A stretch of 64,000 nt of DNA from Aquatica leii (taxonomy: Eukaryota > Arthropoda > Insecta > Coleoptera > Lampyridae). The notes beneath the pieces are model-generated. The model was not told where the DNA came from and ran no database searches. It saw only the letters and a list, made by a program, of their open reading frames with translations. Numbering within the stretch: position 1 is the stretch's first letter; each line of letters opens with the position of its first letter. The DNA lies in assembly GCA_035610365.1 (NCBI GenBank), contig CM069432.1, positions 5,766,001-5,830,000 on the forward strand. Reading direction: 5' to 3'. Shown piece after piece: positions 1-11,975 of the stretch. Made by a program: the position numbers and the translations under genes.

Positions 1-149
1 AATATGGCGTTAAAGTTTTTGTTCTAGTAGGCTCTACAACATATCTCAGTAATATAGAAATATACGTAGGTTTAGAGGTTTTGCACAGACTAGGGATGAT
101 TTGTGATATATTCGTTTTAAGTATGCTACTACCCACAGTTTTTCTCGCT

Positions 150-980
150 AGTTCCATTATTTGAGCAAAAGATCAAACTACGATGGGCTAATTAAAAGTG
201 GTGATCTCTGTGATCCAATGCAAGTCAAGTTAGTTGGTAACTCAATGTACTTCCTGTGTTTGAAAGACCTTTTTGCGAAATTTTGTTGTCTCTTTTTTCT
301 CCGAAAAAAGGATGAAACAATTGAGTGTCTAAAAATATTCATAACTGCAGAAATACGTATCAAGTGCCTACTTACGAACGGAGGCGGTGAATTTGATAAT
401 TTGAATGTAAGGCGTTTATTAGAAGAGCACGGAATAGCTTTTCGAGTGACCATGCCTCACACCTGTGAGCAGAATCTCACGGAGCGGGAGAACAGAACTT
501 TAGTAGAAAGTGGAAGATCGTTACTACACCGCCAAGAAATTGCCTATTCGACTATAGGCAGAGGCAGTGAATACTGCTGCTTTTGTTTTAAATAGGACAG
601 GTCCAACAAAAACCAATAGCAAATCTCCCATTGAACTTTGGTCAAACAAAAAAGTAAATAACATTGACCATTTTAGAGTTTTTGAAACTGAATGCTATGT
701 TCATCTTCCAAAAGAAAGGAGGAGAAAGTGGGACAAGAAAAGTACCAAAGGTTACTTTGTTGGTAACTGTGACGAAAAGGATTGATTCGAGTGTGGCTTC
801 CTGAGCAGGACAAGGGGATTAGGAGTCATAATGTCATCTTTAAAAATGAATCCATTACAATAAAATCGAGTACAGTTGTAGAAGAGACGGAAAATATTGG
901 TGAGCAGTATCAACCGAAGTCTGTGTCAGACAGTTCTATCAACCCATAGAACAACAGAAAAAGAGCAGCACTGTAACTGT
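150..980 (+). pseudogene. copia integrase and C-terminal linker, broken
   Basis: Two overlapping reading frames (161-595 and 567-785) together give the integrase catalytic core followed by the copia-type stretch ending in a KGYFVG motif. The usual TDNGGEF around the second catalytic aspartate reads TNGGGEF here, and the first aspartate region reads LCDPMQ, so the first two catalytic acids look lost. The third motif, around ERENRTL, is still recognisable. A frame change lies near 567-595 and a stop at 783. A degenerate acidic linker towards the RT follows to about 980. Family membership is clear; the protein is not functional. Confidence 0.85.
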
Positions 981-1129
981 TGAGGCTAATGAAGATGGTG
1001 CTTCGAAACTTAATGTTTTCTGGACTGGTGACCCTATTCTCGTTGAGAGTGTCACTGAAGAGCAACCTGCTTCTGAGGTTGTTGAGGTTCAATCTTGACG
1101 AAGAGGATTTCTCCTCTGAAGTATTTGCT

Positions 1130-1965
1130 ACACCAACTGAAGAGGAGAGAAAGTATCCAATCTGGGAAAGAGAAAAGGTGCCTTTTGATGACTATGAGGT
1201 AAATTTTTATGCATCTGCGTGTAATAGTTTAGAACCTAGTGTTATAAGTGAGGCTAGAAAATCAGTCGAAGCTGATAGGTGCGAAGAAGCTATAAATTGT
1301 GAGCTTGAAAGCCTGAAATTAAATAATACGTGGGTATTAGTTGATCGTCCTAAGGACAAAAGTGTTGTAAAAAATAAATTAGTGTTTAAAAGTAAACATG
1401 ATGTAAATTTTGGGATTAAATACAAAGCAAGGTTAGTTGCGAAAGGTTTTACCCAACGATATGGGTTGGATACTTCCGAATTACGACTTGTATTAACTAA
1501 ACCTGATGATTGCGTGGTCGGATTTGCTGATGCTGATTGGGGCGGGGATATTATTGACTGACAATCCTACACAGGATATATATTCAAATTCAGTGGTAAC
1601 ACAATATGGCGGGAGTCAAAAAAAAAAACAAAAATCTGTTGCACTATCGACTGCAGAGGCAGAGAGTATAAAGGCAATATTTTTAAAAAACATTGTAGAT
1701 GAACTTATGGGAGACACAAACTGTCGAGTAACAATGTATAGTGACAATCAGGGAGCGATCAATTTGGTAAAAAACCCTGTGTATCGTAAAAGAACCAAAA
1801 CCAGGTATCATTTTATCAGGGATTTTTTTTAATAATAAGTTCATTAATATTAAGCATTTAAGGAATGAGGAGATGACTGCTGATGTGTTAACGAAAGCGT
1901 CACCCAGGGTAAAACATGACAATTGTGTGTACGGGTTGAAAATGTCAAACTCTAGTCATAGCCAG
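1130..1965 (+). pseudogene. copia reverse transcriptase-RNase H remnant with internal deletion
   Basis: From about 1200 the frame encodes the copia RT start, with the KARLVAKGFTQ motif near 1425-1455. It then jumps, within a few codons after YGLDTSE, to the RNase H signature VGFADADWGGD at about 1518-1550. The RT fingers and palm, including the YVDD catalytic motif, are therefore deleted. The next frame (1506-1832) carries the ALSTAEAE motif and SDNQGAINL. A third frame after 1832 shows the copia C-terminal pattern up to about 1965. This is an internal deletion derivative with at least two further frame breaks. Confidence 0.85.
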
Positions 1966-2060
1966 GTTAATTAAGTATTTACGTAATGTATGCAATTTGC
2001 CTACTTAAAAAGGGAAAGTATTGAAAATAAGCTGTATTTATTATATTATATATAAATTGA

Positions 2061-2517
2061 TAACATAAACCGAAATTATAATTACTATAAACGATGTTTT
2101 TTCTATGTAGTACCATACGTCCGACCTGTTTTTTAATAAAGTAATAACATTAACCGATTGATAACATTTTTCGTGATTCCAATAAGCGACGTGCACTGTA
2201 CTATATAATTTTTTTTAATGGGTTTAAGCTTGCATGTCAGCTAAATACGACGTTTAGAAATTGACGTTAAATTATTTCGTTTCTAAGTTTGAGTAGTGTT
2301 TCTTTAGGTAAATAAATATAAAAAATGACATTTCTACTATGCCAAAACGAGGCAGCAGTTGATAAAGTTGAAAGCATTAAGATTAAGGAAGAATTATAAC
2401 TAAACCATATGATTTAACGTTTATTGACTACTTTACAAAAAATGAAGTTGTTAAGAGTGTCTTGTCTTTGCAAAACAAAGAGATTCAGTAATTATTATGC
2501 GTCTTTTATGTTAATAC
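2061..2517. other. AT-rich stretch without gene
   Basis: May include the remains of the copia 3' LTR. A GATAACAT motif occurs twice (about 2060 and 2160). I see no coding signal. Confidence 0.5.
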
Positions 2518-2970
2518 TGAAACATTCGCAAAAGTTTGTAAATCTCGAGAACGTTTCCGTACTTTTTATCCACGTCTAGACCGTTCATGAAAGAATGTAG
2601 AGGCTTCTCGAATGTTTGCAGGTACGTATAAATACGGTACAAACAAATCGTAGGTGAGTTATTTCCTGTAATTCGAAGACGGCAGTATTAAGAAGATTAT
2701 AAAAATCTAAATAAATAAGTAATTAACGCGTGTGAGATAAATCTACGGGGTATAACCTTGTACGTGACTTTAGTGTAAACAAACAATAACTGTTAAATAG
2801 TTATCCGCGGCCTTATTTTCGTGTAAATGATAGTCTTATACATAAATTACAGTGTAAGTGATTTTTTAAATTAAATTTCCTTAGATTTAATTAGTTCGGT
2901 TAGTTTAAACGTGTATATATTTTTAGTATAAATAAATTAATTAGTTTAAATAATAATAAGAAACTTTACA
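2518..2970 (+). repeat. 5' LTR of the gypsy element
   Basis: Pairs with 7439-7828 over most of its length, including the promoter-like run GTATAAATACGGTACAAAC at about 2625. Its end, AGAAACTTTACA, is followed at once by the primer binding site. The part at about 2865-2945 is retained here and in the solo LTR but deleted in the 3' LTR. Confidence 0.9.
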
Positions 2971-2971
2971 T

Positions 2972-2989
2972 TGGTATCAGGTGTCCGGT
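2972..2989 (+). promoter_or_regulatory. gypsy primer binding site
   Basis: TGGTATCAGGTGTCCGG starts one base after the LTR end. TGG at this place is the usual complement of a tRNA CCA 3' end. I did not assign the tRNA. Confidence 0.6.
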
Positions 2990-3213
2990 TTGAAACCCGT
3001 GGAAATCGTGTAAATAAATAAAGCTGTTCGCGATTGTTAGTGTAAAAATCATTGAGTAATATCGCTCCCGTAATAAAAACATTAAATGCGTAAATAAATA
3101 AAACTTTAGCTCGCATTTAATTGTAGTTGTTCCATTTCGTTAAACTAATGTCGGGCATTATTAAAATTTTGTGTTATTAAATTATTTTTTAATTATTATT
3201 CGTGGTTAAATTT

Positions 3214-4229
3214 ATGCCGGTGACGCGTTCGCAAGCAGTTACAATGGATTCAAAACTATTTGAATTTCTTGAATCAATAAAAAATGGTCAAAAATCGATG
3301 AATAAAAAATTGAAGACAAGTTTTACGAAAATTCCCAAGCAGATATGTTAAATTTAAAAGAAGAAATTTGCGAATCTATGAATGAGAAAATACAAGCAAG
3401 AGAGGACAAATTAGAAGACAGAATGAAACTGCTCGAAGAAAGAATAAATCGAATGAATTGTCACGGCGAAGGAAGTGTCACGAGTGAAGATTTAATAATG
3501 GACCATCGGGAAGAAATCAATCACAAGTTTAAAGTTGTATCTCCGAATTTCGATGGTAAAGTTCCATGGTCAACCTACTACAAGCAGTTTGAAACCGCAG
3601 CTGCAGCTAATAGTTGGAACAACAAGCAGAAAGCGACGTCTTTAATAGTGTCCTTACGTGGAGAAGCGCTTGGAATTTTACAGACTGTCCCTGATCACCT
3701 GCAAGAAAATGACGAACTCTTAATTTCACGTTTATAAATGACAAATGGAGATGCTCATCTTCAACAAGTGTATCAAGCTCAAATTAAAAATCGGGTTCAG
3801 AAAGCTGCCGAAACTCTTTAAGAGTTTGAAGCTGATATCGCCAGATTAACACGGCTTGCTTATCCTACAACTTCAGATACCTTCTTGGATTAGTTGGCTA
3901 TTCAAACCTTTGTAGACGGCCTCCGAGACAACGAAACGCAGCAGACTCTCCGCTTAGCTCGACCGAAAACGTAGGATGATGCTATAACCTATGCTTTGGA
4001 GTTGGAAGCAACAAAACAAGCGTGGCACCGAGGCAGCCATAATCTCCGTTGTGCTGCAGAAATATTGTAGCACACAGAAGAAAGCATTAAAGACATAGTG
4101 CGACGGGTATTTCGGGAACCAGTAGCTCGAGGAAGACAACTGACGTGCTGAAACTGTGGAGAAGTGGGCCACGCACGACGGCGCTGTACTAAGCCCAGAA
4201 GAAAACCAGAAGAACGTCCGGAAAACTAG
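3214..4229 (+). pseudogene. gypsy gag with CCHC zinc knuckle, broken
   Basis: The likely start is the ATG at 3214 (MPVTRSQ), in frame with a second ATG at 3244. One frameshift near 3310 moves the frame to 3345-3737. That part has a charged coiled-coil-like N-terminus and then the gag capsid-type segment FDGKVPWSTYYKQFE. After a stop at 3735 the same frame continues with further stops to the zinc knuckle at 4141-4190, read as C-x2-C-x4-H-x4-C, with a TGA between the first two cysteines. The frame ends at TAG 4227. Pol begins in an overlapping frame, as is common in this family. Gag would form the particle and bind RNA. Confidence 0.85.
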
Positions 4230-6995
4230 AACGGGTCGATCAAATGGGACGAAAGTCGACCTCAACGAGCCCTGCCCCGGAGATTACCATTCAAATGGCA
4301 TCGCCTAGGAAGCTATTGCATAGCATCTATCTTGATGGCAAGATCAATGGAAGAAGCGTTCAGTTACTGGTTGACACGGGAGCGACGAAAACCATCATTC
4401 GTCCTGACATGTAATTGGTAAACGAGAAGACATCACCAGTAACAGTACGACTTTGAACGGCTACGGGCGAAGAAATATCTACTCGTGGACAAGTCAAAGC
4501 ATCCATTGGTTCCATTTGGACATGCTGAACGATGTCCTGAAGATCGACAATGAAGAAATTCCTTTTTATTTTTCAGAGAAAGCAGCCGTGCGAGTCATAT
4601 TGAGTGAAGACGTGAGTCTGCCTGCAAGGACTAAAAGTGTTGTGATGGCACGCGTGGAGTACGAGTAAAAAACACGATACTAGTAATGATTTTAAACATC
4701 AACTCAGATCCTGTAACGTTGAAAAGGAAAACCGTGGTAGGCCAATGAACGCCAATATCACAAATTGTGAGATGCGTGAAGTCTAACGAAGATACGTCGC
4801 CAAAGAAGTGTCCACAACACCTATTAGACATTCTTACCATCAAATACCAAAAGCTCAGCCAAGACCAGCTGGCTAAAGTTAAAGTGTTGATCCAAGAGTA
4901 TCAAGATGTGTTCATGCTGGAGAGTGGTTCCAAAAGAAGAACTAACGTGGTGAAACATAAAATTAGTATCAGAGACGCTCGGCCGATACGACAACATCCA
5001 CGCAGACTTCCTTTGGCGAAAAGAGAAGAAGCCGAACAAATAATTACGAATATGGAGAGATTGAACCTTCAAGTAGCCCATGATCCCCAGTGGTACTCGT
5101 AAAAAAGAAGGATGGATCAACGAGGTTTTGCGTAGACTACAGACAGCTAAACGACGTGACCAAAAAGGACAGATACTCTTTACCCAGAATTGACGATACC
5201 ATAGGATACCCTGTCAGGATTCCAATTGATTGAATTTAAAGAGTGGTTACTGGCTGATAGAATTCAAACCTAAGAATCGTGGGAAAACAGCATTTACGAT
5301 CGGAAGTGGTTTGTGGCAGTTGACTGTGTTGCCTTTCGGCCTGTATAACGCTCCTGCCACTTTCGAGCGTTTGATGGAGACCATCCTGCGCCGACTGTCT
5401 TCTAAGACGTGCTTGGTTTATTTAGACAAAGTAATTGTGGTTGAAAGGTAGTTTGAAGAACTCTTGAACAATTTGAACAAAGTGTTTAAGCGACTACATA
5501 GGGCAAACCTCGAACTGAATCCAAAAAAATGTCACGTATTTAAGAAAGAAGTGCAATAACTTGGTCACGTCGTATCTAGAGATGGAGTGAAGGCTGACCC
5601 AGACAAAATCCGAGCAGTGTAAGCATGGCCAAGACCAATTGACAAAGATCAGGTCCAAACTTTTCTTGGGTTGTGCATCTATTATAGACGATTTGTACCC
5701 GGATTTGCCAATATTGCCAAACTTTTGACTAAATCGACGGAAGAAAGAACAGAATTTATATGGAAGGAAGACTGCAAACATTATTTCCATCAACTAAAAC
5801 AGGCCCTAGTTACTTCGCCGATTTTGAGTTATCCAAGAGAAAATGTAAAATTTGTTTTGGATACTGACGCAAGCAATCTGGCCATGGTCCTCTTGCGGGT
5901 TCAAAATGGATAAGAAAAATTTATCGCGTATTTTATCAAGGTTTTGTCTAGGCCAGAAAGCAATTATTCCATGACTCGGAGGGAGCTGTTAGCAGTCGTC
6001 AAGTCAATCGAACATTTCTACAAATATTTGTATGGACGAAAAAGAACAGACCACGCCGCCTTAAAATGGCTACTGCAGTTCCGTAACCCGGAAGGAAAAG
6101 TGGCAAGATGGATCGAAAGACTGCAAAAATCATACTATGACACAGAACATAGTGCCGGAAGCAATCATCGGAACGTCCAGCGGACTGCAGCCATTCGAAT
6201 GCCTCCAGAGAATTGCTATGGTTGATGATGAGTGGGAACCTGAGCAGTTACGTCACGAACAAGAAAACGTTCTTGAAATAAAACTACTCCTGTACTGTAA
6301 AGGAAACGGTCGACGACCAACCTGGAAAGAAGTGTGCTTTGTAGATGACGGTCTTCTTAAGCGATCCCTGGAAAGTGTCGAGGGCACGGGAAACAGACTA
6401 CAGTTGGTAGTGCCAAAGAACCGAGTGTTAGAAGTGTTAAAGCATCTCCACGATGGGACATCAGTACACTTTGGCATTAAGAAGACATTGGGTAAAGCGC
6501 GAGAACGATTCTACTGGATGAACTGCAAAGAGGACGTCATAAAATGGTAAAGCAAGTGCACGGTCTGCGCATCAGGAAAGGGTCCAGATAGAAAGCGCAA
6601 AGCACCCATAAAGCAATACAACATAGGAAGCCCTAAGAGTAGCGATTGACATTGCAGGGCCGTTTCCAGAATCCGATTCGGGAAATAAATACATCCTGGT
6701 GACGATGGATTATTTCACGAAATGAATAGAGGCTTACGCCATACCCAATCAAGAAGCAGCTATTATTATTTAAAAAGTTTTTCTGACGGTTTGGAGTTCC
6801 GTTGGAATTACACTCTGATCAAGGCCGCAACTTTGAGTCTTGTCTGCTTTAAGAGCTGTTTCAAGAAATTTGTCGACTGTTGGGAATTAGAAAAACTCGG
6901 ACGACGCCTATCTATTCTCAATCTGATGGTATCGTTAAACGGATGAATCCAACAATGTGAAAATACTTATCCAAAGTAGTGTCCGAACACTAAAA
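4222..6995 (+). pseudogene. gypsy pol: protease, RT, RNase H, integrase, broken
   Basis: Domains in order: aspartic protease with intact LLVDTGAT near 4363-4390; RT from about 4970 (VDYRQLND, then VLPFGLYNAPATF) with the catalytic YLDD box changed to YLDK near 5420; RNase H with DTDASN at about 5860; integrase zinc-binding H2C2 region to CTVC near 6555-6570; integrase core with IDIAGPFP and SDQGRNF. The third integrase acid is lost: the motif usually reading SDGxVERFN is SDGIVKRMN here (about 6920-6950). At least eight stops or frameshifts interrupt the chain. The integrase C-terminus is cut short by a deletion that joins it to the macrodomain near 6995. Confidence 0.88.
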
Positions 6996-7330
6996 GATAA
7001 CGCCAACGTGAGCGAAGATCTTGAAATGTCCAGAGGGGTTGCAGTCGTATTTAAAAAGAAGTTTGGGCAGCTAGATGACCTACGAAGACGGCAGTCGGAA
7101 AAGTGTTAAGACCACGCGGTGACAGACGCTTCGTTTTCTATCTGGTCACTAAGAAATACTTACGTAGCAAGCCGTTATACGAAAATCTCTGGTAAACATT
7201 ATAAAATCTCAAGAGAGAAATGGAGTTTCACTATGTTAAGAAATTGGCAGTACATATTGGAAGTCAAATTCAAGTATTGGTCTGTTGTTACCAAGCAAGA
7301 AGAATATCGAGTCAAGAAAAGTCCATTGAT

Positions 7331-7387
7331 TGTTACTTTTATGGTCAAGGAAGTTGCCGAAATGGAGAGAGCTGCCGCTATCGCCAC
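7331..7387 (+). other. CCCH zinc finger motif
   Basis: Cysteines and histidine are spaced C-x7-C-x5-C-x3-H with aromatic and basic residues between (CYFYGQGSC, then CRYRH). Fingers of this type usually bind single-stranded RNA. All four ligands are intact although the surrounding gene is broken. Confidence 0.7.
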
Positions 7388-7425
7388 GATCCATTCTACC
7401 GGTTTCACATCCAGATTTCTGTTCT

Positions 7426-7436
7426 GGGAAGGGGGC
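7426..7436 (+). promoter_or_regulatory. gypsy polypurine tract
   Basis: GGGAAGGGGG lies directly upstream of the 3' LTR start, where second-strand synthesis is primed. It also codes for the last residues of the pol frame. Confidence 0.65.
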
Positions 7437-7438
7437 AG

Positions 7439-7828
7439 TGAAACATTCGCGAAATTTTTGTTAATTTTGAGAACGTTCCTGTACTTTTTATCCACGTCTA
7501 GAACGTTCACGAAAGAATGTAGAGGCTTCTCGAATGTTTGCAGAAACGTATAAATACGGTACAAACAAATCGTAGATGAGTTATTTCCTGGAAATCGATT
7601 ACGGCAGTGTTAAGAAGATTATTCAAGTATAAATAAATAAGTAATTAACGCGTGTGAGATAAATCTACGGTGTGTAACCTTGTACGTGACTTTAGTGTAA
7701 ACAAACGATAAGTGTTAAATAGTTATCCGCGGACTTATCTTCGTGTAAGTGATAGTGTTATATACAAATTATAGTGTAAGTGTTTTTTTATTAAATTAGT
7801 TTTAATAATAATAATAAGAAACTTTACA
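7439..7828 (+). repeat. 3' LTR of the gypsy element
   Basis: Matches 2518-2970 and the solo LTR at 34101-34515. It is about 60 bp shorter than the 5' LTR because of a deletion near 7785. It ends TTTACA, followed by ATAG. Confidence 0.9.
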
Positions 7829-10800
7829 ATAGTTTTATTTAAGTTTAGTATAAAATGCATTAAAATAATTAAAAGTTTTTGAACTGTCTAATTTTAGTTA
7901 TTAATGCAATTTAAAATTTATTACCAAAAACAAAATTAACAACTTTATTTTATTGTAAAATAAAAAAGAAACCACAACGGCGAATTCAAGTTTCGAGTTA
8001 AAACGTATTGCTTGAGAATACACGGTAACATCAAAGTTAACGAAGATATAAATAAATTAATGGGCACGCCATAATTTTCTAATATTTTTGACATTATCGA
8101 TAAAAATAGCGATTTCTTATGTCATTGGTTAAGAAAGAACCGCTAGCAAATTTCAGTTTTTAAGGGATCGTGGTTTATAGTCAACGCACCTCATAAAGAC
8201 CAGGTTTGAAGCTGGGGTTACTATTATTTTACGGTAAACCTATTAAACATACATTTATATCCATTTAGAGTCATAAAGCCGCCGCATTTGGACCATAAAT
8301 ATTGCATTACATCACAGCAGCCCTGTTCAATACTTCGTAGCGATAACCGAATCTGATGTTGCAGTTAATATTTTGACTGCACTATAATATTTCTTTCAAG
8401 CTGCCAATTTTATTAGTTGATCGATGAAAGCGAATCTTTTTCTAAGTGTTGTTTCGCGCATGGATTTTAATTTTTGGTTTTAAAAACAAGAATTTATCGT
8501 AAAGTTCTTTAGATCTTATTAAATGAAGTCGACCGAAACCAAGCGGTTTATGGTTAATGTGCCCGTGAAATGAGCTAGAACGACAACGTTGAAATTAAAA
8601 CCCAACCCCTAGTTGGGTATCGCGTGTTTGTGGCACGTTTCTGGCTTTTGTACTACTGGACATTGTAATTACTAAAATTGCTTAATTCTAAGACCTATTT
8701 CTGCTATTACAATAACGTTCTAAACGTATTTTAACTTAATTGTTATCGTAATAGTCCTCATACGTTACAAAACTGTAACAGCGTAAATTCAAATAATGAG
8801 ATAAAATTATTTTCCGCTTTCACTTCAAAGGGGAGAGATTATAATTTGACATTTAATACTGCTGAGAGAGAAACTTTTATAGTAGTCTAGAATGATACAC
8901 ACAAGAAAACTCGCAAACTTAAACAAGAACGTCTCTAAACGACTAAAAGTTTAAACTTTAAATAGTAATACAAAACCTAAGACAAAAACGGTTAAGCAAA
9001 ATCCGATCATTCTGGTCGCAAACCTCTCGTTTAATGCGACTGTTTGACGGAATCAATTACGAGTCCGGCAAAGTACGTGACAACGAAGCGGGAAACTGCA
9101 GTATTTCCTGGAGCTTCGGGACCGTTTCCGGAAGATGACGTCATCCAATCCTAAGAGACTAAACCCTACCTCGACTCAATTGTTTTCTTATTTCTTATAA
9201 ATTGTTTTGGCCTTAAGATTTCCTCGCGGGAACGAGACTTCCATACAAAATTAGTTTTTTAATACATTTTTATCCGTCCTAACATATTGCCAGTAATAAA
9301 ATGTATATTACGTTAAATGCTCGAGGTTGATTTAATAACATGTAAACCTCAACGTTCATTTAAATTTAAAAAAAACCGTTATTTGCCAACGAAAGAGATT
9401 AACACATAATAAGAATTTTTTTATGTGTATAAACATGTTTAAATGGCGTAAAAATCAGAGAAACCAAAAATAAACAAGAGTCTGTAATTTAAACTGGAAT
9501 AGTTAGGTTTCAAAGTCCAAAAGCTATTAATTTGTTTATAAAGGTTTCAGAAGTTGGTGAAATCGTATATTGACAGAAAGCGTTTGGAGAATGTGTAGAA
9601 AACGGTTTCTCTATTGGCGGTACGGTTAAAACCTCGGTAAAGGCACGAGGCGGAACTGAAACGAGTGCACTTGAATCGTTTTACCAACAAGAACTCTTCA
9701 ACAGAAAAGTTACGTAACAAGTGCAGATATAATACAATACTTTGATATTATTGCTTCAGAATTTTCATTTTCTTTAACATTGTTATTATTACTTTTTTGT
9801 TTTGAACAGTTTTATTTTAGACACAAATAATTGTAAATATACCTGTTTGTTTATTGTTATATGTGGTGCTGAGAAGTATACTTTAAAGTGATTTTAAACA
9901 CCTCATTAAGAAGTTTTAAAGACATCTTGAGGACACGCTTCTTAAACACAACAAGCAAAACGAACCAAACACGTCAACTTTACCTGTTTTTTTACAAATA
10001 TTGAAATACACGACAGAAATAAGAATAAGGAACTTTTACAAAGTTTGTAGAAGGACTTACAAGCTTTTTTAAGATTATTTTGAAAGGTGTTGCTGTCACA
10101 AATCGTAAATGCCTTAGAAAATTGTGATTTTTATCGAAAAACATTTTTTTATTTAAAGTTTTTGTGTAATTATTATTCATAATTTATTATCAACATTAAA
10201 TAATTATTTATAATATATTTATATATTTTTTAATAGTAATACTAATATATTTCACAAAATTGTTAAATTTTACGTAACTAATTGCATGTACGAATTGTTT
10301 TAATATAAATTTACTGCACACAACTTGACAAATTGATGCCAAAGGTTAGGCACATTTTTATACGCACGCAAACGCACAAATTTATTTGTAAAATTAGACC
10401 GAGCTCAATACGTAAATTCAAATTTTTTTTTAATTGAAACGGATCATATTAAAAAAAATTAAAAATTTGCACACATAAAATAATCAAAGAACTTTCAGAA
10501 ATTTTGCCAGACTTTGATTGAATACGGCCGGATTAAATAAACAATTTATATCGCGTGATCCCTGGCAATTGTTTCACCACACTATAATTAGTTGACACGC
10601 GTTTTTAAAATGAAAAAAAAAAACAAAATAATTACTGGATTTTACCAAAATTTTTATAACGGTTCACAATTCAACAGCTTCAAAGACTATGACACGATTC
10701 GAACTACGTTGCCACATCCTTTCAGATATAAAAGTTTTGAAGTGGAGATTTCACCTTTGGAAATGTGCATCCACAGTTTAAAAACTGTTTTTTCAGCAGT

Positions 10801-11975
10801 TTGTCGCGTTTGCAATTCCCTGTCATATCTAAAGAAGACTTACAGCAGACTGGACTTGCAATAAAAACATTTTGCGAACTGAAATAATCGACATGCATTT
10901 TTATTACATTATCTAGGTGTTTTTAGCGTGACTTTTCGACGCAAAAAAAGCAAAACTAATCTTATAAGCGACTCGTCAATTGCCAAAGACAAAGAAAAGA
11001 AAACATTAAATTTGCTCTCTCCGTTTACAACAATAAAACAAACAAAAAACCTCGTTAAACGATAGAATTAAATTTAAATAGTTATTCTCAATTTTCTCGC
11101 GATAGACAGTATCTGAATTTATCGTATATCTCGTACAATAATTAAATAAAAAACTTACAAACGCATATTCAAATAAATTTAACTAAATTCTGACCTTTCA
11201 AAAGAAAAACTCCCGTATGCAACATTTTTTGTTTTTGCACCGCATTAGGATTTTTAAAACCTTCGTTTAAAACACTCTTCTTTCTTTGTACGCAGTTTTG
11301 ACTTTATATCGTAAAACGTTTTTTTCTGACTGGGATTTTTCTGATAACTTTACAGTAAGATCGTTTATGACTCAAACTAGTAATTGCTAATAGTTTTTAT
11401 TATAAAACTTTATAAATCAGATTTATTGAATTACTACTTCGTTTACGCATTTTAAATTTTGAACATAAATTGTAACGTTCTGTTAGAGTTCATTACATTT
11501 AAAATTCAATTTTACATTCGTTCATTTTCTGCAACTAATATTGCACGTAAATTTATTCAGTTTGGCAACGTCGCGTCGTGTTTCAAAACGACTGAGTAAT
11601 CGACTCAAAGTTCGCACTACCGTTTGAACCATCTTTGGTCTTGACGTGAGCGATGCATGGAAGACAAATTTTTTTAATTATGGCGTAAAAACATTTACTT
11701 TTATTTTAATATAATTTTTCTATTGAATTCAACATTTTTAGTGATTTCACAATGTTACGCAATACATTTAGACAAAGAAATTAATTTCAAGGCCGTTGCT
11801 GTATATGCAACGTAAGTAGCTCATGTCTATTAAAAACCATTCTAATTATTTATATTTAGGGTTTTTATTTACTTTTCGTCTTTTGGTTTTGTCTTCTTTT
11901 ATTTACTGGATTTTCCATTATTGGAGTTTATTATTCATTGGATTTATATTTTGGTTTTATGCCTGCATTTGTGCC
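7829..11975. other. 4.1-kb AT-rich stretch without recognisable gene
   Basis: Long poly-A and poly-T runs, no long open frame and no repeat match inside the window. The part at about 9000-9180 is less AT-rich and holds the palindrome GATGACGTCATC near 9135, an ATF/CREB-type site next to CCGGAAG, which could be a regulatory patch. A 90-codon frame at 10592-10864 shows no motif I recognise. Confidence 0.5.

Larger units (their letters stand above)
1..2060 (+). mobile_element. Ty1/copia retrotransposon, decayed, 5' end outside the window
   Basis: Integrase, reverse transcriptase and RNase H homology follow one another in copia order on the plus strand, broken by stops and frame changes. After the RNase H segment a purine-rich run at about 2008-2017 is followed by TATTGAAAATAAG, which could be a worn 3' LTR start (copia LTRs commonly begin TGTTG). 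No second LTR is available for comparison, so the 3' limit is approximate. The central part of the reverse transcriptase is missing, so the copy cannot be autonomous. Confidence 0.8.
6996..7441 (+). pseudogene. TARG1-like macrodomain plus CCCH zinc finger at the end of gypsy pol
   Basis: Frame 6996-7108 reads VSEDLEMSRG-VAVVFKKKFG. One frameshift near 7105 leads to RRFVFYLVTKK and SKPLYENL. Both blocks match, in order and spacing, the macrodomain of the OARD1/TARG1 family, which removes ADP-ribose from acidic residues. Two stops (about 7192 and 7201) follow. The segment that should carry the CGLD loop with the catalytic aspartate is missing, and the chain resumes at the last strand (IQVLVCCY). 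Residues encoded at 7331-7387 form C-x7-C-x5-C-x3-H, a CCCH zinc finger. The frame ends at a TGA overlapping the LTR start. The position inside the LTRs, directly before the polypurine tract, shows the module belonged to the element. Substrate is unknown. Confidence 0.75.
2518..7828 (+). mobile_element. Ty3/gypsy retrotransposon with two LTRs, macrodomain and CCCH cargo
   Basis: A 5.3-kb element bounded by two similar LTRs that begin TGAAACATTCGC and end TTTACA. It contains a primer binding site, gag with a zinc knuckle, pol (protease, RT, RNase H, integrase) and, unusually, a macrodomain plus CCCH zinc finger between integrase and the 3' LTR. A purine tract lies at 7426-7436. Many stops and frameshifts show it is dead. 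The 5' LTR keeps a segment of roughly 70 bp that the 3' LTR lacks. Flanks ATAC and ATAG would be an imperfect 4-bp target duplication. A solo LTR of the same family lies at 34101-34515. Confidence 0.9.

Noticed and set aside
8160-8225. tRNA gene
   Set aside because: Does not fold as a cloverleaf and lacks both box A and box B.
10592-10864. 90-codon open frame that could be a small gene
   Set aside because: No motif, no splice or start context that stands out and an AT-rich lysine/phenylalanine composition expected by chance.
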